Below, piece after piece: positions 8,463 to 18,300 of a stretch of 64,000 nt of DNA; the stretch's first letter is position 1; every line of letters begins with the position of its first letter. The DNA lies in the NCBI RefSeq assembly GCF_037041345.1, contig NZ_CP146287.1:871501-935500 (forward strand). Reading direction: 5' to 3'. The notes below the pieces were generated by a model. That model was not told the DNA's origin. It did not search any database and worked only from the letters and a program-made list of their open reading frames with translations. Position numbers and translations under genes: made by a program. Source of the stretch: Abiotrophia defectiva ATCC 49176 (GTDB taxonomy: Bacteria > Bacillota > Bacilli > Lactobacillales > Aerococcaceae).

Positions 8463-10213
8463 GTATCCCATTAAGATTATTTAAATTGGTCAAAGTAGAG
8501 TGGCGTCTATTCCTCCTAGGCCTAGTGCTCTTGGGCGGGGGGACCATTATTCAAAACTATGCCCCCTTAGAAATTCAAAGAGTCATTGACCAGGTGCTCA
8601 CGCCTGTCTTCAATCAGGGCAAGGAACTGGATAGGGCAGCTATGTTGCAACATCTGGGCTTCTATGTAGGTTTGATTGCCTTAGCTTCGATTATCGGCTA
8701 TTTTGCTAGTATTATCTTAATGTCATGTGCCAACCGTATAGTGGAATACATCCGCAATAAGGCCTTCGACGTCATGCAGAATCTGCCAGTCTCATATTTT
8801 GATGATAAGCCTGCCGGCAAGATTTCCTCTCGCATTATTAATGACACGGAGACCCTGAGAAGTAACTTCTACGGCGGTATTTTGTCTCAAGCCTTCCTTA
8901 GTTTGGCTCAGGTAATCATTATTTATGTCTTTATCTTTAGCTTGAACTGGTATATCGGCTTGGCCCTTTTACTGCTTTTACCACTCTTTTATTGCTGGTA
9001 TGTGCTCTACAGCCGCCAAGTCTCTCAGGCTATGAAGGTTTTCTTCGAAGCTCAGAGTGAGGTCAATTCCCAGGTCAATGAAACCATGAACGGTAGCGTC
9101 ATGATTCAGCTTTCGCAAATAGAAGCCAGCTTCAAATCTCGTTTCCAGACAATCGTAGAGCAGATGTACCAAGCAGCTCTAAAATGGATTCGCGTGGACT
9201 CCACAGTCTCTTGGAGTTTGGGTGAATTGCTCAACCGGTCCTTTATTGCCTTGATTTTGGCTGTGGTGGGTTATCAATTCTTGGGGCAGACTCTGGCTAT
9301 AACCGTCGGCCAGCTCTTTATCTACATCAACTACTTGGACCGACTCTTCATGAACCTCAATAACTTTGTCCGGCAATTCTCCCAGATTCAACAATCGGTG
9401 GCGACTGGCCAACGGGTCCTGGAATTACTGGACGTGGAGCAGGAAGTGGAGGTAGACCGAGACTTAGTAGTGACGCAAGGTCAAGTCGAGTTCAAGCATG
9501 TTCACTTTGCCTATGTACCGGGCCAGCCCGTCTTGAAAGATCTTAATCTGCTAGCTCAACCAGGTCAGACCATTGCACTGGTAGGGCATACGGGGTCAGG
9601 TAAGAGTTCTATGATTAATCTCTTGTTCCGCTTCTATGACCCTCAAGAAGGCCAGATTCTCATTGATGGCCAAGCCATTGGCGACTATTCCCGTGAGAGT
9701 GTCCGCAAGGAAATGGGGATTGTGCTTCAAGACCCTTATCTCTTCACCGGCACTATTGCTTCTAATGTGACCATGGGGAATGAGGCTATTGATGATGCGG
9801 CTGTCTGGCAAGCCCTTGAGCGGGTTGGGGCCAAGGACATGGTCAGTCGCCTGCCTCAAGGCATTCAGGCTCCCGTCTTTGAAAAAGGGGCTACCTATTC
9901 CAGTGGCGAACGCCAACTGATTAGTTTTGCCCGAACACTGGCTGCGGATCCTAAGATTTTGATTCTGGATGAGGCAACCTCCCATATCGATACGGAAACG
10001 GAGGAAATCATCCAACATGCCATGAAGGTCGTGAGCCAGGGGCGGACCACCTTTATCATTGCCCACCGTCTGTCGACTATTCAAGACGCTGATTTAATTT
10101 TGGTCTTACATGAAGGCCAGATTGTGGAACGCGGCAATCACCAAGCCTTGCTGGCCCAAGACGGACGCTATGCTGAAATGTACCGCATGCAGCTACAACA
10201 AGCCAATGGCTAG
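8459..10213 (+). CDS. yheH: Heterodimeric ABC multidrug exporter, catalytic subunit (BmrD/YheH-like)
   Basis: This 584-residue half transporter has six membrane segments, then Walker A GHTGSGKSS (about 375), signature YSSGERQL (about 480) and Walker B ILILDEAT with the catalytic Glu (about 500), followed by the switch His in IAHRLST. The degenerate SSGER signature pairs with the Asp-containing site of the partner, so only the composite site made of this protein's Walker motifs and the partner's SGGQ signature should hydrolyse ATP. It is translationally coupled to the preceding gene. Drug specificity cannot be inferred. Confidence 0.93.
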   Translation: MSIPLRLFKLVKVEWRLFLLGLVLLGGGTIIQNYAPLEIQRVIDQVLTPVFNQGKELDRAAMLQHLGFYVGLIALASIIGYFASIILMSCANRIVEYIRNKAFDVMQNLPVSYFDDKPAGKISSRIINDTETLRSNFYGGILSQAFLSLAQVIIIYVFIFSLNWYIGLALLLLLPLFYCWYVLYSRQVSQAMKVFFEAQSEVNSQVNETMNGSVMIQLSQIEASFKSRFQTIVEQMYQAALKWIRVDSTVSWSLGELLNRSFIALILAVVGYQFLGQTLAITVGQLFIYINYLDRLFMNLNNFVRQFSQIQQSVATGQRVLELLDVEQEVEVDRDLVVTQGQVEFKHVHFAYVPGQPVLKDLNLLAQPGQTIALVGHTGSGKSSMINLLFRFYDPQEGQILIDGQAIGDYSRESVRKEMGIVLQDPYLFTGTIASNVTMGNEAIDDAAVWQALERVGAKDMVSRLPQGIQAPVFEKGATYSSGERQLISFARTLAADPKILILDEATSHIDTETEEIIQHAMKVVSQGRTTFIIAHRLSTIQDADLILVLHEGQIVERGNHQALLAQDGRYAEMYRMQLQQANG

Positions 10214-10236
10214 TAGCAGTGAAAAGGAGGCTTATG

Positions 10237-10776
10237 ATGAGTAACTTGTATCTTAAGGAGATTAGTCCAGCTGATTATCCGGCCCTAGCAGCCTATCGTC
10301 AGGTCTATCTCAATCGTCAATTAGTCGCCCATGGCTGTGGTGACCTTGAAAACTATGACGATATGGCGGCTTGGCATCAAAGACAAGTGGCCATGACCAA
10401 ACGTGAGACGCTGCCCCAGGGCTATGCGCCAGCCAAAATATGGTTAGTGATGGAGCCGGCCACTCAGGATGGTGCCAGTGATCGCTTGGTTGGTCTAAGT
10501 AATTTACGGCTTGAATTAACGGATTATTTACGTCAGTTCGGTGGTCATGTCGGTTACTCCATCGCGCCCGATTGCTGGGGCCAGGGCTATGGCACCCAAC
10601 TTTTGGCCTTAACCCTAGATAAGGCCCGTCAAGAAGGGCTCCAGAGACTACTGATTACCTGTGACAAGACCAATCTAGGTTCGGCACGCGTCATTGAGAA
10701 GAATGGCGGGCTTTTGGAAAATCTGGTGACAGAACCAGATGGCAATCTCTTGTGTCGTTATTGGATTGACTTATAG
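10237..10776 (+). CDS. GNAT-family N-acetyltransferase
   Basis: The protein (about 179 residues) has the acetyl-CoA binding motif region GYSIAPDCWGQGYGTQLLALTLDKA and a following beta strand LLITCDKTNLGSARVIEKNGG, as in RimJ/RimL-like GNAT enzymes. AAGGAGG at 10224-10230 supports a start at ATG 10237 (or 10234) rather than the in-frame GTG at 10219. It directly follows the ABC exporter genes and may be co-transcribed with them, so it could be a resistance acetyltransferase, but its substrate is unknown. A terminator follows. Confidence 0.85.
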   Translation: MSNLYLKEISPADYPALAAYRQVYLNRQLVAHGCGDLENYDDMAAWHQRQVAMTKRETLPQGYAPAKIWLVMEPATQDGASDRLVGLSNLRLELTDYLRQFGGHVGYSIAPDCWGQGYGTQLLALTLDKARQEGLQRLLITCDKTNLGSARVIEKNGGLLENLVTEPDGNLLCRYWIDL

Positions 10777-10784
10777 CTACTACT

Positions 10785-10810
10785 AAGCGGGAGCCTGTCT
10801 CCCGCTTTTT
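10785..10810 (+). terminator. Intrinsic terminator after the acetyltransferase gene
   Basis: A perfect 9-bp stem AAGCGGGAG / CTCCCGCTT with loop CCTGT is followed by five T residues. It closes the exporter-acetyltransferase transcription unit. Confidence 0.92.
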
Positions 10811-10881
10811 GAGCATTATAGAAGGGATTTTGAACCAAATGGTGTAGTATAGAAGGGTAGAGATTATAAGGAGGTATTTGC

Positions 10882-12234
10882 ATGACTGCAAACTATGATT
10901 TAATTGTGATTGGTGGCGGTAGTGGCGGTGTGGCGACAGCCAATCGCGCGGCTATGTACGGTGCCAAGGTAGCCTTGATAGAAGGCAAACGCTTAGGTGG
11001 AACCTGTGTCAACGAAGGCTGTGTGCCTAAGAAAATCACTTGGTATGCGGCTCATATGGCCGATGTTATGAACCAAGTAGGGCCAGGCTATGGTTTCCAA
11101 GATGTTCACTATCAATTTAACTACCAGGAATTTGTTAAGGCTCGTGATACTTATGTGGCCAATGCCCGCGCTAGCTATGAACGTGGTTTATTAAATAATG
11201 GCATTGATTACATCAAGGGCTATGCTAAATTCGTCGATAATCATACGGTTCAAGTTAACGGTCAGACCTATTCTGCACGTTACTTTATGATTGCCACAGG
11301 TGGCCGTCCAGCGGTGCCACAAGTGCCAGGCCACGAGCTCTTGGATACATCTGATTCCTTCTTCGAATGGCAAGACCTGCCTCAATCCGTTGCCGTTGTG
11401 GGGGCTGGCTATATTGCGGTAGAGTTGGCCGGTGTCTTACACGCTTTGGGGGTAGAGTCTCACTTAGTAGTCCGCTATGACCGCCCATTACGTAAATTTG
11501 ATTCCATGCTTAGCCAAGCCTTGTTGGACACTATGGCCGATCATGGCCCAACTTTACACGCTCATACCCAGTTCGACGAATATCGTCGTCGCCAGGATGG
11601 CAAGATTGAATGCTTGTCTCAAGGTCAAGTAGTCTTAGTAGTGGATCGGGTCATTGCTGCTATTGGTCGGGCCCTTAATTCCGACGCCCTTGGCTTGGAA
11701 AATACCGATATTCAAGTCAATGAGCGAGGTATTATCCAAGTTAATGACCAACATCAGACAGCCGTGCCACATATTTATGCAGTAGGGGATGTAATCGGTC
11801 GCCCAGCCTTGACGCCGGTCGCTATCCGCGCGGGCCGTCATGTGGCAGAGTACCTCTTCAATGGGGCAGCCTCAGCCGCCATTGATTACAGCCAAATTCC
11901 AACAGTTGTCTTCTCCCACCCGGCTATCGCCACAGTGGGTTACACTCAAGAAGAAGCAGAAGCTAAATTCGGAGCAGAAAATCTTAAAGTCTATACTAGC
12001 CAGTTCAACTCCATGTATCAACGGGCTGCCGGACTCAATGTTCCTTCTAAGTTTAAGTTGGTCTGCCATGGCCCTGAAGAGAAGATTGTCGGCCTTCACG
12101 CCATTGGCGAAGGGGTAGACGAAATGCTGCAAGGCTTTGCGGTGGCCATTAAGATGGGGGCGACCAAGGCTGACTTCGATGCCACCATCGCCATTCACCC
12201 AACCGGTTCGGAAGAGTTTGTTACCATGCGTTAA
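10882..12234 (+). CDS. gor: Glutathione-disulfide reductase
   Basis: The enzyme (450 residues) reduces glutathione disulfide with NADPH, keeping the cytoplasmic thiol pool reduced. It has the FAD motif [16 protein letters not shown], the redox disulfide [13 protein letters not shown] (about residues 38-50), a second dinucleotide fold [13 protein letters not shown], and the C-terminal His-Glu pair in [12 protein letters not shown]. Arginines after the second fold ([12 protein letters not shown]) match those that bind the 2'-phosphate of NADPH in known glutathione reductases, separating it from lipoamide or mycothione enzymes. The ATG follows AAGGAGG. Its presence implies that the cell makes or imports glutathione; the biosynthesis genes are not in this window. 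Confidence 0.95.
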   Translation: MTANYDLIVIGGGSGGVATANRAAMYGAKVALIEGKRLGGTCVNEGCVPKKITWYAAHMADVMNQVGPGYGFQDVHYQFNYQEFVKARDTYVANARASYERGLLNNGIDYIKGYAKFVDNHTVQVNGQTYSARYFMIATGGRPAVPQVPGHELLDTSDSFFEWQDLPQSVAVVGAGYIAVELAGVLHALGVESHLVVRYDRPLRKFDSMLSQALLDTMADHGPTLHAHTQFDEYRRRQDGKIECLSQGQVVLVVDRVIAAIGRALNSDALGLENTDIQVNERGIIQVNDQHQTAVPHIYAVGDVIGRPALTPVAIRAGRHVAEYLFNGAASAAIDYSQIPTVVFSHPAIATVGYTQEEAEAKFGAENLKVYTSQFNSMYQRAAGLNVPSKFKLVCHGPEEKIVGLHAIGEGVDEMLQGFAVAIKMGATKADFDATIAIHPTGSEEFVTMR

Positions 12235-12256
12235 GACTTGAGCTGGAGGCGAGATA

Positions 12257-12505
12257 ATGGTAATATCTTTATTAGTTGGCGTCTTCCTGGGCTGGCTCAT
12301 GGCCTTACTCTACCATGAGCTACCTGAAAGCAGAAGTCGCTTCATGGTAGCCGGCTTAATTGGTGCCTGGATTGGTAATTATTTTTGGTTCAAGCTAGGG
12401 CCTGCCATCTACGGATTCGCGCCTATCCCAAGCTTCTTGGGGGCAGGGCTCTTCCTAGGTCTAGCCTGGTTACTGGTTAATTTAACGGTCTCAAGTAAGC
12501 AATAA
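12257..12505 (+). CDS. Small membrane protein resembling the GlsB/YeaQ/YmgE family
   Basis: The 82-residue protein has three hydrophobic segments, with small-residue motifs FLGWLMALL, GLIGAWIGNYFW and GAGLFLGLAWLL. The GAWIG pattern and size recall the GlsB/YeaQ/YmgE (transglycosylase-associated) stress family, whose function is unsettled. The match is loose, so the family call is tentative. It has a clear GGAGGCGAG binding site and lies between gor and the thioesterase gene with short gaps, so these are probably co-transcribed. Confidence 0.6.
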   Translation: MVISLLVGVFLGWLMALLYHELPESRSRFMVAGLIGAWIGNYFWFKLGPAIYGFAPIPSFLGAGLFLGLAWLLVNLTVSSKQ

Positions 12506-12517
12506 AGAGGTGTATCG

Positions 12518-13279
12518 ATGGTTCAAACCCGCTTTTCTAAGTTTTTCCCACGTCAAGAAATCGTCCACAAGCAGGGGATTGTTGAGCCCCAGCGCATGAT
12601 TCGTTATGCTCTTATCACTTCTGGCGCCCATGACCAAGTGGTTCGGACCCAACTCAACTATGCCTTTGTCAGTGAGACCCAGTCTTGGATTGTCACCCAG
12701 TACCGTTTGGAGCTAGTTGATTGCTATCAAGGACAGGATGACCTAAGAGTTGAAACCTTGCTCTGCGAAGCCAACCGTTTCTTCTGTAATCGCCGCTTCC
12801 GCTTCTATGAAGGAGATCGGCTGCTGGCCATTGTAGAAGCCCAATATGTCATCTTGGACTTGGATAAGCGCCGGATTGTGCGCTTACCAATTGAGTCTTT
12901 CCAAGAGGCCAATTTGGTCATAGAAGAAGAAGAGCCGGCTCATTTTGATCCGGTAAAATGGGAAGGAGACCAAGTTCAAGAAAGTAAGACGTCGCCTTTA
13001 GCCATTACGCCAGAGGTCATCGACGAAAATGGCCATGTTAACAATCTGGTCTATATTGGCTGGGCCCTAGACCAATTAGCTAGTCAAGCGCCATACTCTA
13101 GTTGCTATATCAAGTACGGCAGTGAACTCCTGCCTAGCGACCAAGTGGAGATTCGAAGCCAGCTGGTCCCTCTGAACGACCAAGAGTGGGTAACCGACCA
13201 TCAAATTTATAATCTAAGTAAGGATAAAGTTGCCTGTCTGGTTCAGTTTGTCTGGAATCAGCCGGTTGACTTAGCCTAA
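12518..13279 (+). CDS. Acyl-ACP thioesterase
   Basis: The 253-residue protein has a double hot-dog fold as in bacterial acyl-ACP thioesterases (plant FatA/B relatives). The second half contains the conserved DENGHVNNLVYIGWALDQL segment, where Asn and His belong to the active site. It hydrolyses acyl-ACP to free fatty acid and ACP in the cytoplasm, adjusting chain length and fatty-acid release. It lies 12 bases after the small membrane protein gene and 19 bases before map, both in the same direction. Confidence 0.88.
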   Translation: MVQTRFSKFFPRQEIVHKQGIVEPQRMIRYALITSGAHDQVVRTQLNYAFVSETQSWIVTQYRLELVDCYQGQDDLRVETLLCEANRFFCNRRFRFYEGDRLLAIVEAQYVILDLDKRRIVRLPIESFQEANLVIEEEEPAHFDPVKWEGDQVQESKTSPLAITPEVIDENGHVNNLVYIGWALDQLASQAPYSSCYIKYGSELLPSDQVEIRSQLVPLNDQEWVTDHQIYNLSKDKVACLVQFVWNQPVDLA

Positions 13280-13298
13280 GAAGGAGTGTATCTAATCC

Positions 13299-14057
13299 AT
13301 GATTACCTTAAAATCACCGCGTGAAATCGATGCTATGGCTAAGTCCGGCGAGATTTTGGCGGGTATTCATGTCCAGTTGCGTGACTTTATTAAACCAGGT
13401 CTAACAACAGCTCAAGTAGACAAGTTTGTTCAAGACAAGATTGAAGCTGCTGGGGCAGTAGCCGCTCAAATTGGCTACGAAGGTTATAAATACGCGACTT
13501 GTACCAGTGTCAATGACGAAATCTGTCATGGTTTTCCATCCAATTATGTGCTTAAAGATGGCGATATCGTCAAAGTAGACTTCTGTGTGGATTTAGCAGG
13601 GGCTATTTCAGATTCTTGCTGGACCTATGCCGTTGGTCAGGTCAGCCCTGAGAATCAAGCCCTTATGGAAGTAACCAAGGAAGCACTCTATAAGGGGATT
13701 GAAGCGGCTCAAGTCGGCAATCGCATTGGAGACATCGGCCACGCTATTCAAACTTATGCTGAAGCTAAGGGTTACGGGGTAGTCCGTGACTTTATCGGCC
13801 ACGGCATTGGTCCAACCATCCATGAAGAACCAGGTATCCCACATTACGGGACCAAGGGCAAGGGCTTGCGCCTCAAGGAAGGCATGACTATCACCATTGA
13901 GCCAATGATTACGACTGGCACTTGGCAAATGAAGATGGATAATAATGGTTGGACGGCACGTACCCGAGACGGGGGCAATTGTGCCCAGTATGAGCACTCC
14001 TTAGTTATTACTAAGGAAGGGCCGCGCATTCTGACCCAACAAGTGCCTGAAGGCTAG
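13299..14057 (+). CDS. map: Methionine aminopeptidase, type I
   Basis: The enzyme removes the initiator methionine from nascent proteins. The 252-residue sequence shows the five metal ligands of the family: Asp in VKVDFCVDL, Asp in AISDSCWTY, His in GHGIGPTIHEEP, Glu in TIEPMI and Glu in QYEHSLVIT. The length is normal for a type Ia enzyme without a zinc extension. GAAGGAG lies 11-17 bases before the ATG. The gene is followed by a terminator. Confidence 0.95.
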   Translation: MITLKSPREIDAMAKSGEILAGIHVQLRDFIKPGLTTAQVDKFVQDKIEAAGAVAAQIGYEGYKYATCTSVNDEICHGFPSNYVLKDGDIVKVDFCVDLAGAISDSCWTYAVGQVSPENQALMEVTKEALYKGIEAAQVGNRIGDIGHAIQTYAEAKGYGVVRDFIGHGIGPTIHEEPGIPHYGTKGKGLRLKEGMTITIEPMITTGTWQMKMDNNGWTARTRDGGNCAQYEHSLVITKEGPRILTQQVPEG

Positions 14058-14089
14058 CTTGCTGGTTTAGGGGCTTAATAGATATTTGG

Positions 14090-14117
14090 AAAGAGGGGAT
14101 TAATTTCTCCTCTTTTT
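14090..14117 (+). terminator. Intrinsic terminator after map
   Basis: The stem AAAGAGGGGA / TCTCCTCTTT (10 bp, one G-T pair) has loop TTAATT and is followed by a run of T residues. Confidence 0.9.
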
Positions 14118-14161
14118 TGCTTAGATAAGTCGGGCTCAATCATGCTATTTAAGGGATTTTA

Positions 14162-14170
14162 TGCTATAAT
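14162..14170 (+). promoter_or_regulatory. Extended -10 promoter of ftsK
   Basis: TGCTATAAT combines a perfect TATAAT (14165-14170) with an upstream TG. No convincing -35 is seen. It lies 46 bases before the ATG, which has its own GGAGGGG binding site. Confidence 0.7.
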
Positions 14171-14215
14171 AGTAAGTGATAAACATTTTTACTAATTGAT
14201 GAAGGAGGGGACCCT

Positions 14216-16867
14216 ATGGCGCCGAAGAAAAAGACGACCACCAAGAAAAAAACAGGCTCAAGACCTGGTAAGAAGACCCAAGCAAGTCGTCAGCACCATG
14301 CCCTAAATCTCTCTGAACATACCACCTATTTGATTCTGGGAATTATGATAAGTTTTGTATCTCTACTAGGTCTCTTTCAATGGGGGGCGCTAGGCGCTCT
14401 AATTGTCAATGGCTTCCGACTGCTAGTAGGGGAGACCTATGCGCTGCTACTAGCGCCTATCTTGCCCTTAGGCCTTTATATGCTAGTCAAAGGCCAACTC
14501 TTTGTGGTCCGTCTCCAGCATTTTCTAGGTGGCGCCATGACCTTGACGGCTCTAACTAGTCTACTGCATGTCAACCAATTTATCGGTCAGGAACCACTGC
14601 CACAGTCTATATTCTCTATGACCTATCAAATTTTCCGCAATGAAGTCTTGATGGGCCAAGTCCGCGTCCCAATGGGGGGCGGTATGCTGGGGGCGATAAC
14701 TTATGCGACCTTTGGTTACCTCTTTGGTAAATGGGGCACCTACTTGCTGGTTGTTATCCTCTTCCTAGCAGGATTCTCCCTCTTGCTCAATCTGCCATGG
14801 CAAGCTTGGCAGGGCTTGTTTGCCCGTATAAGGACAGGTATTCAAGGTCTCAGCCGGCGCCTCTTCCCTCCAAGTCATGGGATAGAGGAAGAGCCAGCTA
14901 AACAAGTGTTCTATTCAGAAGATGATGTAGAAGCCGCTCCACAAGCTCCAAAGAGATCTTCGAGTCGGAAATTATCACTATCTGAGCGTTTCTTTGGCTT
15001 TGTCGAAGAGGAAGATCAAGAGCCGGGATTAGAGGATGCGGATCACAATCTGCCTAATCGCCTCAGACGCCGTCCACTAGCCAACTGGGATGAGGAGGAG
15101 ACTAGTAGATCTCAGGCCCCTGTCTTAGATTTAGATTATCTAGAAGGCCAAGACGCCCAAGAAGACACGGTGCCGATCGTTATAGCCAACGCGCATCAAA
15201 CGGAGGCGGACTGGGAGTCAGAAGACAATATCTTCGATATAGAGCCAGCTCCAGTATCAGACTTAGCGTCGGTCGAGCCAGAACTTGAACCAAGTAAGTC
15301 ACCAGCGCTCGCACCAGATGCTGCTGCCGGCCATTGGCAGGCCCAAGCTCATGAGCGCGCTGACTTAACGCGGGATGACTTGGACAGCCAATTAGATCAA
15401 ATGGCGGAACAAGAAGGGCCTCATACGCCAGTGGTCACCAAGAAACCGCGGGCTCATAAACCTTATCAATTGCCTGGTAAGAACTTACTTAAGAAAATAC
15501 CGCCTGTTGACCAATCGGAAGAATACGCCCGTATTAATGAGAACATCGCCAAGTTAGAGCGGACCTTCGAAAGTTTCGGCGTTCAGGCCAAGGTAGTCAA
15601 GGCTAACTTAGGCCCGTCTGTTACCAAGTATGAAATTCAGCCAGCCATCGGGGTTAAGGTCAGCAAGATTGTCTCCTTATCTGATGATATTGCCTTGGCA
15701 CTGGCGGCTCGCGATGTCCGTATGGAAGCCCCAATTCCGGGCAAGTCCTTAATTGGGATTGAAGTACCCAACACCCAGGTTAGTCCAGTTTCCTTCTGGG
15801 AAATCATTGATGCAGCTCTAGAAAGCAAGCACATTTTGGAAGTTCCACTTGGACGCGACATTTCGGGTGTGGTCTGCTTGGCTGACTTGAGCAAAATGCC
15901 TCACTTGCTGATTGCCGGGGCGACGGGTTCCGGGAAGTCGGTTGGGATGAACGTCATCATCACCTCCTTGCTTATGAAGGCTAAGCCAGATGAAGTTAAA
16001 TTCCTCATGATTGACCCTAAGAAGGTTGAATTAACCATGTATGATGGGGTGCCTCATTTGTTGGCGCCAGTTGTGACCAATCCACGTAAGGCTGCCCAAG
16101 CCCTCAACAAAGTGGTCCAGGAAATGGAACGACGCTATGAACTTTTTGCGGCGACGGGTGTGCGGAACATTGATGGTTATAATGAACAAGTAGACAACTA
16201 CAACAAAGAGCAGGGGACTGGCTATGAAGCCATGCCTAAGATTGTCGTCTTCATTGACGAGTTGGCCGACCTCATGATGGTAGCCAGCAATGAAGTGGAA
16301 TCGGCCATTATTCGTCTGGCCCAAATGGCGCGGGCGGCCGGCATCCACATGATTATTGCCACCCAACGGCCATCGGTCGATGTCATTACCGGGATTATCA
16401 AGGCCAATGTGCCGTCCCGTTTGGCCTTTGCTGTCTCCTCAAGTATTGATTCCCGGACTATCTTGGATAGTAACGGGGCGGAGAAATTGCTAGGCCGTGG
16501 GGACATGCTCTTCCAGCCTATGGGCAAGAACAAGCCTGTTCGGGTCCAAGGGGCCTATATTTCTGACTCTGAAGTTGAGAAGATTACGGAATTTGTTAAG
16601 AATCAACAGGAAGCAGAGTATGATGAAACCATGATGGTATCCGATGATGAGACTGGTGGAGCAGCGAGCGCATCTGATGATGAATACTTTGGTGAAGCAG
16701 TTGAGCTGATTCGTGGGCTTGAGACCATCTCTATCTCGCAATTACAACGTAAATTCCGGATTGGATATAACCGGGCTGCGCGTCTAATTGATGATTTAGA
16801 AGCCCAGGGCTTTATCGGCCCACAAGACGGGTCCAAACCGCGTCAGGTTTTTGTCCAAGCGGACTAA
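14216..16867 (+). CDS. ftsK: FtsK/SpoIIIE DNA translocase
   Basis: This 883-residue motor pumps chromosomal DNA across the division septum. It has a basic N-terminus, four membrane segments (about residues 35-200), a long acidic Glu/Asp/Pro-rich linker (about 220-410), and the motor with Walker [13 protein letters not shown] (about 563) and Walker [13 protein letters not shown] (about 675). The C-terminal winged-helix gamma domain ([20 protein letters not shown]) reads KOPS/SRS-type orientation sequences. The length is typical of Firmicute SpoIIIE/SftA-class proteins with membrane anchors. The gene has its own promoter and stands between terminator-closed neighbours. Confidence 0.95.
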   Translation: MAPKKKTTTKKKTGSRPGKKTQASRQHHALNLSEHTTYLILGIMISFVSLLGLFQWGALGALIVNGFRLLVGETYALLLAPILPLGLYMLVKGQLFVVRLQHFLGGAMTLTALTSLLHVNQFIGQEPLPQSIFSMTYQIFRNEVLMGQVRVPMGGGMLGAITYATFGYLFGKWGTYLLVVILFLAGFSLLLNLPWQAWQGLFARIRTGIQGLSRRLFPPSHGIEEEPAKQVFYSEDDVEAAPQAPKRSSSRKLSLSERFFGFVEEEDQEPGLEDADHNLPNRLRRRPLANWDEEETSRSQAPVLDLDYLEGQDAQEDTVPIVIANAHQTEADWESEDNIFDIEPAPVSDLASVEPELEPSKSPALAPDAAAGHWQAQAHERADLTRDDLDSQLDQMAEQEGPHTPVVTKKPRAHKPYQLPGKNLLKKIPPVDQSEEYARINENIAKLERTFESFGVQAKVVKANLGPSVTKYEIQPAIGVKVSKIVSLSDDIALALAARDVRMEAPIPGKSLIGIEVPNTQVSPVSFWEIIDAALESKHILEVPLGRDISGVVCLADLSKMPHLLIAGATGSGKSVGMNVIITSLLMKAKPDEVKFLMIDPKKVELTMYDGVPHLLAPVVTNPRKAAQALNKVVQEMERRYELFAATGVRNIDGYNEQVDNYNKEQGTGYEAMPKIVVFIDELADLMMVASNEVESAIIRLAQMARAAGIHMIIATQRPSVDVITGIIKANVPSRLAFAVSSSIDSRTILDSNGAEKLLGRGDMLFQPMGKNKPVRVQGAYISDSEVEKITEFVKNQQEAEYDETMMVSDDETGGAASASDDEYFGEAVELIRGLETISISQLQRKFRIGYNRAARLIDDLEAQGFIGPQDGSKPRQVFVQAD

Positions 16868-16874
16868 TTTGCGG

Positions 16875-16902
16875 TTGAAAAGGGCGCCAAAGGGCGTATA
16901 CT
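16875..16902 (+). promoter_or_regulatory. Promoter of the NADH-oxidase-like gene
   Basis: TTGAAA (16875-16880), a 16-base spacer and TATACT (16897-16902) lie 40 bases before the ATG. Confidence 0.65.
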
Positions 16903-16941
16903 TAAGAGTGTGTAAGTCATAAGTTTAAGGGAGGATATGTC

Positions 16942-18276
16942 ATGTCAAAAACTATTATCATAGGGGGTTCTTTTGCTGGCTTAAGCTGTGCGCTCCAAGC
17001 CAAGCAACTCTACCCGGACATGGAAGTGCAAGTCTTCGATAGCCAAGAAACAGTGGGCTTCATTCCAAGTGGGATGAACCTAGTACTCAATCATGAGGTA
17101 GACCAATTAGAAGCGGCTAGCTTTATCTCGGAGAAAGAAGTGCGGGCGGCTGGCGTCCAACTCTATCTAGGCCATCAAGTGGTCGAAGTCGACATGAAAG
17201 CCAAGTGGTTACGTGCTAAGAATCTAAAGACCCAAGTGATTACAGACTATCCTTATGATCAACTGGTCTTGGCTATGGGTTCTAAGCAAACTGGTCATTT
17301 AGTGGCCCATCTAGACCATCCAGCCATTATTTCGACCAAGGACATTGGGTCTGCCCACCATGCCTTAGAGGTCCTAGAAGACGCTGGGCATGTGGTTGTT
17401 GTCGGTGGGGGGCAAATCGGGATTGAAGCCTGTGAAGCCCTGGTTAACGCCAATAAGCAAGTGACCTTGATTGAAGCCAATGATAGCCTGGCTGAACGTT
17501 ATTTTGATGCTGATTTTGTTGAAGAAATCGAAGCCGCCATTGAAATCGTAGGTGTCGACCTACGCGTCGGGAGCAAGGTAGCTTCTGTCGAAACTGACCC
17601 GCTACGGGTTATCCTAGAAGATGGTGATGAAATCTATGCGGATGCTATCCTCATGGGGGTCAATCTCTTCCCTAATAGCAGCCTGGTGTCGGATCAAGTT
17701 GAGCTTAATCCAGACAAGACAATCTGGACCAGCCCTTACTTAGAAACCAGCGTGACCGATGTCTTTGCGGTAGGGGACCTAGTTCAAGTGCCTTATGCTG
17801 ATCAAGGGCGTGACTTTATTGCCTTGGTTAATAACGCCATTCGTTCAGGTCAGATTGCAGCCTTCAACCTCAAGGAAAATCGCGTCAAGCAAGCGACTTC
17901 TCTGCGGGTCATTGGCTCCCGTATCTTCAGCCAATATGTGGTCAGTGTGGCTAAGACGGAACATGAAGCCAATGGGACCAGTGTCCAGCCTGTTCAGACT
18001 ATCACAGTTACAGCTGACTACTCCTTAACGGATTCAACCCCTGTCTATCTCAAGCTCATTACTGAGGCGGAGACAGGTCGCATTCTGGGAGCCAAAATGC
18101 GCTCAGAATCTAATATTCTATCCTATGCTGACACGCTAGCCTTGGCTATCGGACAAGGCCTGACGGACCAAGAATTAGCCTTCCAAGACCGTCTCTATTA
18201 TCCATTAGAGACCGTCGCCAACCCTATTATTTACCGCGCTGCCTTGGAGTCTTATGCCCAACGGGTAGCAAAATAA
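16942..18276 (+). CDS. NADH oxidase / CoA-disulfide reductase-like flavoprotein without the redox cysteine
   Basis: The 444-residue protein has the architecture of NADH oxidases, NADH peroxidases and CoA-disulfide reductases: FAD fold (IIIGGSFAGLSC), a second fold (VVVVGGGQIGIEACEAL, about residue 150), the FAD motif DVFAVGDLVQ and a C-terminal dimerisation domain. In these enzymes a cysteine near residue 42 (usually SCG) cycles through a sulfenic acid or mixed disulfide. Here the segment reads GFIPSGM, with Ser43 at that position. I therefore expect a changed activity, for instance an oxidase releasing H2O2 or an altered acceptor. The only other cysteines (16 and in EACEAL) are not at that site. 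It has its own promoter and lies 24 bases before cshB. Confidence 0.85.
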   Translation: MSKTIIIGGSFAGLSCALQAKQLYPDMEVQVFDSQETVGFIPSGMNLVLNHEVDQLEAASFISEKEVRAAGVQLYLGHQVVEVDMKAKWLRAKNLKTQVITDYPYDQLVLAMGSKQTGHLVAHLDHPAIISTKDIGSAHHALEVLEDAGHVVVVGGGQIGIEACEALVNANKQVTLIEANDSLAERYFDADFVEEIEAAIEIVGVDLRVGSKVASVETDPLRVILEDGDEIYADAILMGVNLFPNSSLVSDQVELNPDKTIWTSPYLETSVTDVFAVGDLVQVPYADQGRDFIALVNNAIRSGQIAAFNLKENRVKQATSLRVIGSRIFSQYVVSVAKTEHEANGTSVQPVQTITVTADYSLTDSTPVYLKLITEAETGRILGAKMRSESNILSYADTLALAIGQGLTDQELAFQDRLYYPLETVANPIIYRAALESYAQRVAK

Positions 18277-18300
18277 GCAAAAGTAAGAAAGAGGTGACCT

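Noticed and set aside
13608-13997. 129-codon minus-strand frame within map
   Set aside because: It is a shadow of a strongly supported gene, with no RBS or domain.
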